DNA of 64,000 nucleotides from Paralcaligenes sp. KSB-10 (GCF_021266465.1 NZ_CP089848.1:1054001-1118000), one strand, 5' to 3'; shown: positions 37,401 to 46,552, numbered from the stretch's first letter. Numbers and translations: made by a program. The notes: generated by a model from the letters alone, not told the origin.

Positions 37401-37931
37401 ATGGAGACACCTGAACGCGGGCGTCAGGCCCGGCCTTATTCCCTGCTGTTGATCAGCATGCTGTCGATCCTGCTGGCCGGCTGCGCCGGCGAGTCGGGCC
37501 TCAAGTCATCCCAAGGCCTGCGTTCATATCGACACATCGTTATCGACGGAACAAAGCGCAACAACGTCGCGCTGACAGCCATGGGCTTGGTCGGCACGCG
37601 CTATCGCTATGGCGGCTCCAGCCCCGATAGCGGGTTCGATTGCAGCGGCCTGGTGCAATACGTGTTTGAAGACGCCACCAGCGAGCAGCTTCCCCACAAC
37701 ACGGCCGAAATCGCGCAGATCAGCCGACCTGTATCCCGCGGCGATTTAAGCGTGGGCGATTTTGTATTTTTCAATACGCTCCACAGCGCCTATTCCCACA
37801 TGGGCATCTATATTGGCGATGGGCAGTTCGTGAATGCGCCGTCCAGCGGCGGCCATGTGCGCATCGATGCGCTCAATAGCCCCTACTTCGCCAAGCGCTA
37901 CGAAGGCGCCCGAACGCTGTTCCAGCGCTGA
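37401..37931 (+). CDS. NlpC/P60-family lipoprotein, probable cell-wall endopeptidase
   Basis: The 176-residue precursor has a lipoprotein signal with lipobox LLAGC (Cys28) and an NlpC/P60 domain: RYRYGGSSPDSGFDCSGL with catalytic Cys81, SHMGIYIGDGQF with His133 and a third residue near His152. Such proteins cleave peptidoglycan stem peptides at the outer membrane, like Spr/MepS. The start at 37401 places the signal correctly; the frame extends to 37278 without support. Divergent from DUF3293. Confidence 0.9.
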   Translation: METPERGRQARPYSLLLISMLSILLAGCAGESGLKSSQGLRSYRHIVIDGTKRNNVALTAMGLVGTRYRYGGSSPDSGFDCSGLVQYVFEDATSEQLPHNTAEIAQISRPVSRGDLSVGDFVFFNTLHSAYSHMGIYIGDGQFVNAPSSGGHVRIDALNSPYFAKRYEGARTLFQR

Positions 37932-38043
37932 CAGCCCGGCGCGTGTTACCGATTGCCGCTTGCCCGAAGGGCCAAAAGGATATTAAATAAGCCGCAAGCG
38001 ACCAGCACAAAAAATATTCCCCAATCCGCCCGAGGAGGCCTCC

Positions 38044-39279
38044 GTGAAAATCACCCTGATAGCCGCTGCCCTGTCGGCAAGCGCCCTGCTTGTCCTGCCT
38101 GCCTCTTCAAATGCCCAAACGCCGTCGAGCCCGGCCGCACCCATTAAAATCGGCGTGCTGACCGATCTATCCGGCGTCGTTGCCGACGCGACCGGCAAAG
38201 GATCCGTGGAGGCGGCGCGCATCGCCGTCGAAGAAGCAGGCGGCAAGGTGCTGGACCGCCCCATCGAAGTCATTGCCGCCGACCACCAGCATCGTCCCGA
38301 TATAGGCAGCGCGATCGCCCGCAAATGGTTCGACGTCGACGGAGTCGATGTCATCGTCGATCTGCCCAATTCCTCCGTCGCCCTGGCCGTGCAGAACATC
38401 GCTCGCGAGAAAAAGAAAATCGTGATGTTTTCCAGCGCCGGAACCACGGCTCTCAGCCAAGGCCAGTGCTCGCCTTATGGTGTGCAATGGACCTACACCA
38501 CGTATGCCCTGGCTCGAGGCACCGCCAGCGCAGTGGTCAAGGCGGGCGAAAAAAACTGGTTCATACTGGCCACCGATTACGCTTTCGGAAAACAACTGGC
38601 CAAGGACACCAGCGAGGTCGTTACCGCCAACGGCGGGCACGTGCTGGGCACGGTTTACCACCCTCTGAATACGGCGGATTTTTCGTCCTTTCTGTTGCAG
38701 GCTCAATCCTCCAACGCACAGATCATTGCGCTGGCGAACGCGGGCGGCGACACCATCAATGCCATCAAACAGGCTGCCGAATTCGGCCTGGGCACGGGCA
38801 AACAGAAACTGGCTGCCATGCTGCTCATGATCACCGACGTGCACAGCCTGGGGCTTAAAGTGGCGCAAGGCACCTACCTGACCACGCCCTCTTACTGGGA
38901 CGCCAACGACGGTACGCGCGCCTTTACCAAGAAATTCGAGGCCCGCGTCGGCAAGCCGCCCACCTTTTTGCAGGCAGGCGTGTACGGTTCGGTCAGGCAT
39001 TACCTCAAGGCGGTAAAAGCCGCCGGCACCGACCAGTCGGACGCCGTCATGGCAAAAATGCGCCAGTTGCCCATCGACGACCCTTTCAGCCAGCATGCTC
39101 AAATCCGTCCCGATGGCCTGGTCGTGCGCGATATGCTTTTGGCGCAGGTCAAAACCCCCGAGCAATCCAAGAAGCCCTGGGATTACTACAATATCATTGC
39201 CACCATACCCGGCGAAAACCTGGTGTGGCCTTTAGCCGAAAGCCAGTGCCCACTGCTCAAGAACGACAAGAAATCATAG
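38044..39279 (+). CDS. LivK-type (branched-chain amino acid family) substrate-binding protein
   Basis: The 411-residue precursor has a signal peptide ending NAQ and the type-1 periplasmic-binding fold (IKIGVLTDLSGVVADATGKG, VDVIVDLPNSSVALAVQNIA). It starts with GTG preceded by GAGGAGG. Members bind amino acids, amides or aromatic acids for ABC uptake; no LivFGHM genes adjoin. The nearby esterase gene (19 bases downstream) suggests its ligand may be an ester or its product. It stands as an orphan receptor. Confidence 0.9.
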   Translation: MKITLIAAALSASALLVLPASSNAQTPSSPAAPIKIGVLTDLSGVVADATGKGSVEAARIAVEEAGGKVLDRPIEVIAADHQHRPDIGSAIARKWFDVDGVDVIVDLPNSSVALAVQNIAREKKKIVMFSSAGTTALSQGQCSPYGVQWTYTTYALARGTASAVVKAGEKNWFILATDYAFGKQLAKDTSEVVTANGGHVLGTVYHPLNTADFSSFLLQAQSSNAQIIALANAGGDTINAIKQAAEFGLGTGKQKLAAMLLMITDVHSLGLKVAQGTYLTTPSYWDANDGTRAFTKKFEARVGKPPTFLQAGVYGSVRHYLKAVKAAGTDQSDAVMAKMRQLPIDDPFSQHAQIRPDGLVVRDMLLAQVKTPEQSKKPWDYYNIIATIPGENLVWPLAESQCPLLKNDKKS

Positions 39280-39298
39280 CAAGGCCAACCCGCCGCCC

Positions 39299-40246
39299 AT
39301 GACCGCGTCAAAAACAGGAATAGCCCGATTCGGAAGCTTTTACGCGGGCGGCCGGCAACTGCGCATCACGGGCGAGCCGGTTCGATCCATCGCCTTTACT
39401 CAAACGGCATCGTACGAGTACGATCCGAATGGCCTGTTCCATATCGAACAGGCCTATGTGCAGTACTTCATTCCCGCCGAACAGCGTTGCGCGCTGCCGC
39501 TGGTATTGCTGCATGGCGGCGGCATGAACGGAGCCATGTGGGAACACACGCCCGATGGCCGCACCGGCTGGGCGCAAGCCTTTGTCGACCAGGGTTTCGC
39601 TGTATACATTGTCGACAACGTCGAACGCGGACGCGCAGGCTGGGCTCCTTTTCCGGGCGTCTGGCCCGATGCGCCTATCATCCGCAGCGCCGAAGAAGCC
39701 TGGAGCCTGTTCCGATTCGGCAAGGCACCCGACTTTCCGGCTCGGCAGGCCTTTGCCGGCCAGCGATTTCCAGTCGAACATCTGGATGCGTTCATCTGTG
39801 GGGCCGTGCCGCGCTGGCTGTCCAACAACGACACGGCCGTAACAACCTTGTGTGCGGCCCTGAATCATATCGGCCCCTGTCTTTTGCTGGCGCACAGCCA
39901 TGGCGGCGAAGTGGCTTTCCGCGCTGCCGCCCGCTGCCCGGACGTGGTGCAAGGCATGGTCGCGGTCGAGCCTTCCGGGTTTTGCCCTGCCGACGCGATT
40001 CCATCGCTGGGCCTGCGGGCCGGCCTGTTTGTCTATGGCGACTATCTGGACGCCACTCCCACCTGGGAAACTCTCATGGAAAAAGGCGCCGCATTCAGGA
40101 ATGCCCTGGTTCACGCGGGCATCGGCGCCGAATGGTGGGAGCTGGCCAAGATGGGCATATACGGCAATTCGCACATGCTGATGATGGACAACAACAGCGA
40201 CGACATCGCCCTGAAAATTGGCGCCTGGCTGCAGGAACATTTCTAA
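39299..40246 (+). CDS. Alpha/beta hydrolase (probable esterase)
   Basis: The 315-residue protein has an oxyanion motif LLHGGGMNGAMW, the nucleophile elbow AHSHGGE (Ser in the GxSxG-like position) and a C-terminal His in GNSHMLMMDNNS. No signal peptide is seen, so it acts in the cytoplasm. It is probably co-transcribed with the LivK-type receptor upstream. The substrate cannot be named. Confidence 0.85.
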   Translation: MTASKTGIARFGSFYAGGRQLRITGEPVRSIAFTQTASYEYDPNGLFHIEQAYVQYFIPAEQRCALPLVLLHGGGMNGAMWEHTPDGRTGWAQAFVDQGFAVYIVDNVERGRAGWAPFPGVWPDAPIIRSAEEAWSLFRFGKAPDFPARQAFAGQRFPVEHLDAFICGAVPRWLSNNDTAVTTLCAALNHIGPCLLLAHSHGGEVAFRAAARCPDVVQGMVAVEPSGFCPADAIPSLGLRAGLFVYGDYLDATPTWETLMEKGAAFRNALVHAGIGAEWWELAKMGIYGNSHMLMMDNNSDDIALKIGAWLQEHF

Positions 40247-40257
40247 TGTGCAGCGGC

Positions 40258-40373
40258 CGGATAACGCATCGGCCTCGTTGACGATGAGCGTAGGGGTGGC
40301 CTTTGTAGCCCCCCCGGGGTAACGCATCGGGTCGAACGAACGGGCGCAAGGCCCGCCCCTACAGCCCGCCTGT
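40258..40373. repeat. Intergenic repeat of the ACGCATCGG/CCCGCCCCTACAG type, two units
   Basis: The gap between the convergent esterase and lyase genes holds GGATAACGCATCGG (near 40259) and GGGTAACGCATCGG (near 40317), each followed by a GC-rich hairpin segment (GGGGTGGCCTTTGTAGCCCC and GGGCGCAAGGCCCGCCCCTACAG in part). Similar, more decayed copies occur at 43490-43534 and 59650-59685. Confidence 0.65.
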
Positions 40374-40383
40374 CGTTCAGCCC

Positions 40384-41238
40384 TTATTCTTTGTACTTCG
40401 CATCGAAATCCCACACTTCCTTGAACCCCATCAACAGGCACAGTTTTTCGAATGAATACAAATCCGAGGTGACGTTCAAGGTACCTTGGCCGTTCTTGAT
40501 CTCTGAATAAACCTTCTCCAAAGCCTTGGCAACCGCCAGAAAGCCCGTGCCCGGATAAATCGCCAGGGAAAAACCCAGGGACTCCAGGTCTTGCGGCTTG
40601 AGCTGGGGGGTGCGCCCGCCTTCGACGATATTCACCAGCACCGGCAGGTCAAAAGACTTGCCGATGATTTCGAGTTCTTTTTCCGATTCGGGCGATTCGA
40701 TGAACAGGATGTCGGCCCCGGCTTTTGCATATTTCTCGGCCCGCCTCAAGGCTTCGTCCAGGCCAAGCGAAGTTCGGGCATCGGTGCGCGCGACAATAAG
40801 GAATTCGGAACTTGTCCTGCTGTCGGATGCGACTTGGAGTTTCCTGACCATATCTTCGGCGGAAGTCACCCTCCTGCCCGCGGTATGCCCGCACTTTTTG
40901 GGAAACTCCTGATCTTCCAGCTGAATGCCGGCCGCCCCGGCTTTTTCGTAGCCTTTGACCGTATTGGCTACATTCAGCAGGCCGCCATAACCGGTGTCGC
41001 CATCGCAAATAATAGGGGTCTTGCTGGCGCCGCAAAACGCCGCTACGCGGTTGACCATGTCGGTATACGTCGCCAGCCCGGCGTCGGGAAGGCCCAGGTA
41101 CGACGCCACCGAGCCAAAGCCTGTCATGTACAGGCAATCGAAACCCATTTGATCGGCCAGCTTCACCGATATCAGGTCATATACCCCAGGGGCGACAAGT
41201 AATTTGCCGCCATTGAGTTTCTGCTTCAAGCTGCTCAT
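40384..41238 (-). CDS. Isocitrate lyase/PEP mutase superfamily enzyme
   Basis: The 284-residue barrel enzyme has the superfamily features: VAPGVYDLISVKLADQMGFDCLY (in part), GDTGYGG with the metal-binding Asp, IQLEDQEFPKKCGH and VARTDAR. The loop PKKCGH carries the catalytic Cys of the C-C lyase group (2-methylisocitrate lyase, oxaloacetate decarboxylase-like), not the PEP mutase type. GGAG 8 bases before the ATG supports 41238 over 41253. It is the last gene of a GntR-MFS-lyase operon. Confidence 0.88.
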   Translation of the reverse strand: MSSLKQKLNGGKLLVAPGVYDLISVKLADQMGFDCLYMTGFGSVASYLGLPDAGLATYTDMVNRVAAFCGASKTPIICDGDTGYGGLLNVANTVKGYEKAGAAGIQLEDQEFPKKCGHTAGRRVTSAEDMVRKLQVASDSRTSSEFLIVARTDARTSLGLDEALRRAEKYAKAGADILFIESPESEKELEIIGKSFDLPVLVNIVEGGRTPQLKPQDLESLGFSLAIYPGTGFLAVAKALEKVYSEIKNGQGTLNVTSDLYSFEKLCLLMGFKEVWDFDAKYKE

Positions 41239-41253
41239 GCAATTTGCTCCCAT

Positions 41254-42588
41254 TTACAAAACATCAATTTCTTCCAGTGTCTTTTTGCGTGTTTCGATGC
41301 CCAGCACCAGCATCACGACTGTTAAAAACAATAAGGCGCCGACAATGAGCGACATTACGCTATTGACGCCGCCCACCACATACATGGCCACAATGATCTG
41401 CGGCGTCGCAATTCCCGCTATGCGGCCCATTGTGTTGGCGATACCGTTTCCGCGCATCCTGATTTTTGTGGGGAACAGTTCCGGCGTATAAGTTGCTATG
41501 CCCAGCGCAACAAGCAGGTAGATCAGGGTAAACAGGATAAAGCCCAATAAGGTCGCCACGTATATGGAAGGAGACGACAGATACAGCCAGCCCGTAATGG
41601 CGGCCAGCAGGCACACCAGGGCAATACTGTATTTCCTGCCCACCTTGTCCAGAATAAGTGCGCCGATCAAGGCGCCGAAGGGGCCGCCTAAAGACATCAG
41701 CGTTGCATAACCCAGGGACGAAGTCACCCCCATGCCCTGCTTGACCAGGAACGTAGGCACCCAAACGATAAATCCGTATATCACGATGTTTGAGACGACA
41801 TGGATGCAGATGCCGAGTATCGTTCTTCTTAAATAGGGCGGCTTGAACAAATCGATGCTTTTCAAAGTGCTGTCTATCGTTGCTTTGACCGGCGCGGGCG
41901 GCGGCAATTTCGACTTGTCGTAGCCGGCCTCGACATCGCTGACTATCTTGTCGGCCTCTGCATACCGGCCCTTCGATTCCAGCCACCGCGGCGATTCCGG
42001 CATTGTTTTACGCAGGAACCAGACGATCAGCGCCCCAACGCCGGCAATCGCGAACATGAAACGCCAGCCCAGATTCGGAATAACGATAAAGCCCAGCAGT
42101 GTCGAGAAGAACAATGCCGAATTGGTAATCAGCGACAAATAAGCCGACCACTTGCCCCTGACCTTGGGAGGAACAAACTCCCCCAGGCATCCGTAGCCAA
42201 CCACGATCTCGGCGCCAAGACCCAGGCCCATGAAGAACCGGCACACGATAAGCCAGTCTATCGACGGGGCGAAGGCGCCCGCAATCGAGGCTATGCCGAA
42301 AATGGCCAAGTTGAACTGGTAGGTGAACTTCCTGCCTTTCAAATCGCCCAGATAGCCGGCCGTGAACGCACCAATCAGCATTCCTATGAATGTGACGGAT
42401 AGAAACGTGGCATTCGAGCCGATCGTCGACCAGCCGCTTTTGACCAGCGCCCCCAGCACGCCGGCGGCCAGATAGATGTCAAAGGAATCGAAGAACATCC
42501 CCCCGCCAATAAGCCATATGATCCTCTTGTGGAAGGGGCCTATCGGCAGGCGATCAAGTCTTGGCCCTATGTTCTCGGTTGTCTCCAC
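41254..42588 (-). CDS. MFS transporter (aromatic/carboxylic acid:H+ symporter type)
   Basis: The 444-residue protein has 12 hydrophobic segments, the loop 2-3 motif GYLGDLKGRKFTYQ and the loop 8-9 counterpart LDKVGRKYSIAL. The family (sugar porter/aromatic acid symporters) imports organic acids with protons. Placed between a GntR regulator 22 bases upstream and the lyase directly downstream, it probably imports the lyase substrate or a precursor. Confidence 0.92.
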   Translation of the reverse strand: METTENIGPRLDRLPIGPFHKRIIWLIGGGMFFDSFDIYLAAGVLGALVKSGWSTIGSNATFLSVTFIGMLIGAFTAGYLGDLKGRKFTYQFNLAIFGIASIAGAFAPSIDWLIVCRFFMGLGLGAEIVVGYGCLGEFVPPKVRGKWSAYLSLITNSALFFSTLLGFIVIPNLGWRFMFAIAGVGALIVWFLRKTMPESPRWLESKGRYAEADKIVSDVEAGYDKSKLPPPAPVKATIDSTLKSIDLFKPPYLRRTILGICIHVVSNIVIYGFIVWVPTFLVKQGMGVTSSLGYATLMSLGGPFGALIGALILDKVGRKYSIALVCLLAAITGWLYLSSPSIYVATLLGFILFTLIYLLVALGIATYTPELFPTKIRMRGNGIANTMGRIAGIATPQIIVAMYVVGGVNSVMSLIVGALLFLTVVMLVLGIETRKKTLEEIDVL

Positions 42589-42610
42589 CTATGTCTCCTT
42601 TATTGAATCG

Positions 42611-43282
42611 TTACTTTTTAAGGTTCAGTAAAAACGAATTCTTGCCATGCAGAATATGGCTTTTCATGATGGATTCCATCAGCTCGGCATTCTTCGTCCG
42701 GATGGCATCGATCATTTCAAAGTGTTCGGTGTTGCTGCGGATGCGCTCTTGCTCGGAATAACCTTTGAAGGTCCATTTGATCAGGGGGATCTTCTTGATC
42801 GTATTCAGGGATGTGCACAGCACCTGATTATTGGAGCGTTCGGTTATCAGCTTGTGGAACCGGTCATTCGAAACCTGCCGCTGGCTGATGGCCTCGGGCG
42901 TATTGTCCTGATTGAGCGACATTTCCTCCGCCAATTGCACCAGTTGCTCAATGTCGTCAGGGCTCATATTGCTTACGCACAGTCTTGCCAGATACGGCTC
43001 GATCAACACCCGCGCATCGAATATTTCCTCGATATTCTTCAGGTTCCAGTCATTCACCCTGACGCCCTGATTTTTCTTGATTTCCAGCCACCCTTCAGCC
43101 GCCAGGATCCTGAGCGCTTCCCTGACGGGCGTTCTGCTGACTTTCACGGTGTCGGCGATCGATTCTTCCCGGATGAATTCGCCCGGCGCAAGACGACCGG
43201 CCTCGATCTCGCGAGTGATGTACTCATAAGCCGTATTGACCGACTTCGTCATCAAGTGCGCGGAAGCATTTTCATTTTGCAT
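42611..43282 (-). CDS. GntR-family (FCD) transcriptional regulator
   Basis: The 223-residue protein has a GntR winged helix (RLAPGEFIREESIADTVKVSR in part; TPVREALRILAAEGWLEI) and an FCD ligand domain (EIFDARVLIEPYLARL, NDRFHKLITERSNN, EHFEMIDAIRTKN). It heads the operon with the MFS transporter and lyase. Two copies of a TTGCATACAAT motif, one over its own start codon, suggest autorepression. Confidence 0.92.
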   Translation of the reverse strand: MQNENASAHLMTKSVNTAYEYITREIEAGRLAPGEFIREESIADTVKVSRTPVREALRILAAEGWLEIKKNQGVRVNDWNLKNIEEIFDARVLIEPYLARLCVSNMSPDDIEQLVQLAEEMSLNQDNTPEAISQRQVSNDRFHKLITERSNNQVLCTSLNTIKKIPLIKWTFKGYSEQERIRSNTEHFEMIDAIRTKNAELMESIMKSHILHGKNSFLLNLKK

Positions 43283-43339
43283 ACAATTACTGATAAATAC
43301 CTAGATCAAAGCGTGTTATTTTTTATAATTGCATACAAT
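43277..43339. promoter_or_regulatory. Paired TTGCATACAAT operator sites before the GntR gene
   Basis: TTGCATACAAT occurs at 43277-43287, spanning the regulator start codon, and again at 43329-43339, where it extends to the dyad ATTGCATACAAT. The sites are 52 bases apart, close to five helical turns, and so on one DNA face. TTGTAT/ATACAA half-sites are common for FCD-type GntR repressors. Confidence 0.55.
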
Positions 43340-43388
43340 CTTCCATTCTGGAATGAGGGTTTACGCTAAAAAGCTTGGCCAAATAAGT

Positions 43389-43431
43389 TGCGCCCCGAGG
43401 GCCGGAACGAGTGTCCGGCCCTCGGGGCGCA
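43389..43431. repeat. Perfect 18-base inverted repeat between operons
   Basis: Arms 43389-43406 and 43414-43431 are perfect complements around a 7-base loop, GC-rich, with no T-run on either side. It lies between the end of the Bug operon and the divergent side of the GntR gene, so it may terminate or protect the 3-prime end of the Bug transcript. The bases that follow (43482-43534) include a decayed copy of the ACGCATCGG repeat. Confidence 0.7.
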
Positions 43432-43537
43432 GGTCAAGCCAGGAGAATGGCTTTAAACGAAACACCAGGATTTGCAGGGGTGCCTCGTTAGGGGCTCGCG
43501 GCAACGCATTGGATCGCCCGCTCCCCTAGGCATACGA

Positions 43538-44512
43538 CTACTCATTGACCGTAATGTGCTCGGCCTTGATCAGGGCTCCCCATTTCTTGGTGTCCTGCTG
43601 GATCAGTTTGGCAAATGCATCGGGCGAAATAACCGAGGCTTCCACGCCTGAAGTCTCTGCGTACTTCCTGGCATCCTCCGACGCCATGGCCACTTGCATG
43701 GCCTTGTTCAGCGCATCGATAGTCTGCTTGGGAGTTCCCGCAGGCGCAAAAATACCGTACCAGTTGCTGGCATACACATTCTTGAAACCCAATTCGTCAA
43801 ACGTAGGAACGTCCGGCAGCTTGGGCGAACGCTTGGAATCGGCGATGCCGATCGCGGTCAGTTTGTGATCCTGGATAAAAGGAAGCAGGCCGGAAATGTC
43901 GCCGAAAAACCCGCCTACCTGCCCCGCCACCGTATCGCGTATGGCCGGCGCCGCCCCCTTGTAGGGCACATGCAAAATATTGGCCTTGGTGGCAATGCGC
44001 AGCAGTGAAATGGCCATATGCGGCATGCTGCCGATCCCCGAGGAGGACAAGGTCACCCCTTCCTTCTTGCTTTTGGCCAAATCGAGGAATTCCTTGACCG
44101 ACTTCACCTTGCTGGTGGCCGGCACCACCAGGACCTCCGGCGTGGACACCAGCGTGGAAATCGGCGCAAAGTCTTTTTCAGGGTTATAGGTCAGATGCGG
44201 ATAAAGCGTGGGGTTGATGGAAATGGCGCCCGCTGAACTGAGGAACAGCGTATGCCCGTCGGGCGCGGCGCGTTTCACAAAATTCGCGGCAATCGCCCCG
44301 TTGCCGCCCGGCTTGTTTTCAACGATAACCGAAGAGCCCAGAGAGCTTTCCAATTGCTTGGCCACCACGCGGGCCAAGGTATCGGCCGGCCCGCCGGGCG
44401 GGAAAGCCACTACGACCGTGGTCGGCGGGGCCGCATAGGTGCTTAGTGCCGCCATGGCCAATGCCGCGCCCAGCCCCAGTTTGGATATGAATGAAATTTT
44501 TCCAGTAAACAT
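43538..44512 (-). CDS. Bug/TctC-family periplasmic solute-binding receptor
   Basis: The 324-residue precursor has a signal peptide ending near TYA and the Bug signature (TTVVVAFPPGGPADTLARVV), with the VENKPGGNGAIAANFV loop. The ATG at 44512 follows GGGAG; the longer frame to 44539 adds polar residues before the signal. It is the last gene of the amidohydrolase-CMD-SDR operon and likely supplies its substrate. Again no TctAB partner is present. Confidence 0.93.
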   Translation of the reverse strand: MFTGKISFISKLGLGAALAMAALSTYAAPPTTVVVAFPPGGPADTLARVVAKQLESSLGSSVIVENKPGGNGAIAANFVKRAAPDGHTLFLSSAGAISINPTLYPHLTYNPEKDFAPISTLVSTPEVLVVPATSKVKSVKEFLDLAKSKKEGVTLSSSGIGSMPHMAISLLRIATKANILHVPYKGAAPAIRDTVAGQVGGFFGDISGLLPFIQDHKLTAIGIADSKRSPKLPDVPTFDELGFKNVYASNWYGIFAPAGTPKQTIDALNKAMQVAMASEDARKYAETSGVEASVISPDAFAKLIQQDTKKWGALIKAEHITVNE

Positions 44513-44564
44513 AGTGTCTCCCTTGCGCCCCTTGATCACCCTTGGGGCTGTGTGAATGTAAAAA

Positions 44565-45365
44565 TCAACCGCAACGTGCGCTCATGCCGCCATCAACCAG
44601 CAATTCGGTTCCGGTCACAAACCGAGCCTCTTCGGAAGCCAGGAACAAAGCCGCGTTGGCCGTATCCCGGCCGTCGCCCATGAACGGCAAAGGAATCCGG
44701 GACTGGCGCTGTGCAAGCAATTGCTCCACGTCGCCCCCGGCCCTCTGGCCGGCCAGCCTGGCTTCGACCATGGGCGTGTGCATCTGGCCGGGAATCACCG
44801 TATTGCAGCGTATGTTCTTTGCCGCATACTCAATGGCGACGACACGCGAAAACTGGATTACCCCCGCCTTGGCGCTGGCGTAGCCCACCTGGGCCGACCC
44901 GGTCCAGCGTATGCCCGAGGTCGACGCGATATTGACGACCGCCCCGCCGCCGTGCTGCTCCATCAGCGGCAACACATGCTTGCACGTCAGGAACACACTT
45001 TTCAGGTTGTAGTCGATCTGCGCGTCCCAATCGTCTTCCGACAAATTGACCGGACCTCCCTTGCGGGAGCCGCCCACATTATTGACCAGGACATCGACCC
45101 GCCCATAAGCCTGGACGCAGGCCTGGACCATGTCCCGGACCGAGGCGCTCGAGGTGACATCCGCAATATGCGTCGTGATATCGCCGCCAATCTCCCGGAC
45201 CCGGGCGACAGTTTCAAGCAGCGCCCCGGCATTCAGATCGACGGCAAAAACCTGCGCGCCCTCTTCGGCAAAGCGAAAGGCAATCGCCCGGCCATTGCCC
45301 CAGCCGGGGCCTACGCTGCCCGCGCCCGTCACAATGGCTACCTTGTTGTGCAAACGTCCTGCCAC
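44565..45365 (-). CDS. SDR family oxidoreductase
   Basis: The 266-residue protein starts at a GTG with a perfect AGGAGG site. The cofactor loop TGAGSVGPGWGNGRA is longer than the usual TGxxxGxG, a feature of some SDR subgroups. The catalytic Ser (ASTSG), Tyr and Lys (YASAKAG) are present. It probably oxidises or reduces an intermediate of the operon that includes the amidohydrolase and carboxymuconolactone decarboxylase-like protein. Confidence 0.9.
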   Translation of the reverse strand: MAGRLHNKVAIVTGAGSVGPGWGNGRAIAFRFAEEGAQVFAVDLNAGALLETVARVREIGGDITTHIADVTSSASVRDMVQACVQAYGRVDVLVNNVGGSRKGGPVNLSEDDWDAQIDYNLKSVFLTCKHVLPLMEQHGGGAVVNIASTSGIRWTGSAQVGYASAKAGVIQFSRVVAIEYAAKNIRCNTVIPGQMHTPMVEARLAGQRAGGDVEQLLAQRQSRIPLPFMGDGRDTANAALFLASEEARFVTGTELLVDGGMSARCG

Positions 45366-45394
45366 GAAGACCTCCTGTGCATTGAATGAGAATT

Positions 45395-45955
45395 TCAGCC
45401 GGCGGCGCCAAATGCGCTCGGCGCCGCGGCATCCGCAGGCGCGACCTCGAAGACATTCAAGGTCATGGAGATCAGCGTGTAGTACCCCGCCAAACCGACC
45501 AGATCCACCACATGATCCTGGCCCAACACCTCGATTGCGCGCCGATATTGCAGCTCGGGTATGTGGCGTGTTTCGACCAGGGTTTTAACGAACTCGTAAA
45601 CGACCTGTTCGTCCTGTTGCCGGAATTCGATGCGGCCGCCCGTGCGTATGCCCTCGGCGATGTCGCTCGATATACCGGCTTCGATGGCAATGGGTTTGTG
45701 CGCCCACCATTCGAATTCAGAACGCCACAAGGCGGCGATGGTCAATATCGCCAGCTCGGACAGGCGCGGCGGCAGGCTCGAGTCGTAGCGGCAGTACTGG
45801 CCCAGCGCCTGGGCGGGTTCCGCCAGCCCGGGACGATGCAGCCATATGGCCAGGGGTCCGCGCACGCGCCCCCGGGGCCCCGACTGGATCGCCTCGTAGA
45901 CGCGCCGCTGATGCTCGTTCATCCGTTCGGGGTCGGGTGGCAAAAGTCTGGGCAT
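45395..45955 (-). CDS. Carboxymuconolactone decarboxylase (CMD)-family protein
   Basis: The 186-residue protein has the CMD pattern with PLAIWLHRPGLAEPAQALGQY, LSELAILTIAALWRSEFEWWAH and a following Ile/Gly-rich helix. The Glu-x-x-x-x-His residues of the decarboxylase-like subgroup are seen, and there is no CxxC as in AhpD peroxidases. It could decarboxylate a lactone or oxoacid intermediate. It starts 6 bases after the small unknown gene and precedes the SDR. Confidence 0.85.
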   Translation of the reverse strand: MPRLLPPDPERMNEHQRRVYEAIQSGPRGRVRGPLAIWLHRPGLAEPAQALGQYCRYDSSLPPRLSELAILTIAALWRSEFEWWAHKPIAIEAGISSDIAEGIRTGGRIEFRQQDEQVVYEFVKTLVETRHIPELQYRRAIEVLGQDHVVDLVGLAGYYTLISMTLNVFEVAPADAAAPSAFGAAG

Positions 45956-45961
45956 TGCGAT

Positions 45962-46552
45962 CTACCCCCGGCCCGGCGAGACGCCGTCTTTTTTGAACAT
46001 GGTTCTTTTGGTATTGAAGAAATTGGGCCGCACCCGGCTGCTCCAGTCGGTCGCGCGCACGGCCACCCAGGGCTCCGAACCGAAAGTCTCCAGGGTCTCC
46101 AGATCGTAGGCGGCGTAATACCTGGGAGACCCGCTGCCGTCGGTATAGCGCCAGGCCTGGACCGTTCCAGGCACGGCCGCCAGGCCGGGCATGTGTTCAG
46201 TCTGGTACCACGCATTGAAATCGCCCTCGGCCTCGGGCCGCACATCCGTTTCCACCACATAGTGCCAGGCGGCTTTCTTGCCAAAGGAATGTCCAGGCAA
46301 ATCCAGCGTACATTCCAGGGCAATGACCGCGGCGCCAGGGCACAGCCCCATGCATGCCGCCTGCAGCTTTTGGCACTGGCCATCAGTGTCGGCGGCGGCC
46401 AGCTTCAGGTACACATAGGTCTCGGCCTGCTCGATGGCACACTGCACGTCGAGCGAGGACAGCACTTCGGCAGACGACACGGCTGTCAGGGCGTGCCGAA
46501 CTTCGGCGGCGCTCAGCCGCAAGCCTGGAAACTTGATCAAACCATTTTTCAT
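45962..46552 (-). CDS. Unrecognised protein with a dimeric alpha/beta-barrel-like half
   Basis: The 196-residue product has no signal peptide. Its C-terminal half (HYVVETDVRPEAEGDFNAWY and following EHMPGLAAVPG) resembles small ferredoxin-like dimeric alpha/beta-barrel proteins such as EthD-like domains; the N-terminal half may be a divergent second copy. I do not assign a function. ATG 46552 overlaps the stop of a 15-codon micro-ORF; an alternative TTG at 46615 would overlap the amidohydrolase gene. Confidence 0.7.
   Translation of the reverse strand: MKNGLIKFPGLRLSAAEVRHALTAVSSAEVLSSLDVQCAIEQAETYVYLKLAAADTDGQCQKLQAACMGLCPGAAVIALECTLDLPGHSFGKKAAWHYVVETDVRPEAEGDFNAWYQTEHMPGLAAVPGTVQAWRYTDGSGSPRYYAAYDLETLETFGSEPWVAVRATDWSSRVRPNFFNTKRTMFKKDGVSPGRG

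Noticed and set aside
39308-40441. 377-residue reverse frame
   Set aside because: Antisense to the alpha/beta hydrolase gene and crosses the intergenic repeat.
43389-43431. Intrinsic terminator
   Set aside because: The stem is perfect but no T-run follows on either strand, so I list it only as an inverted repeat.
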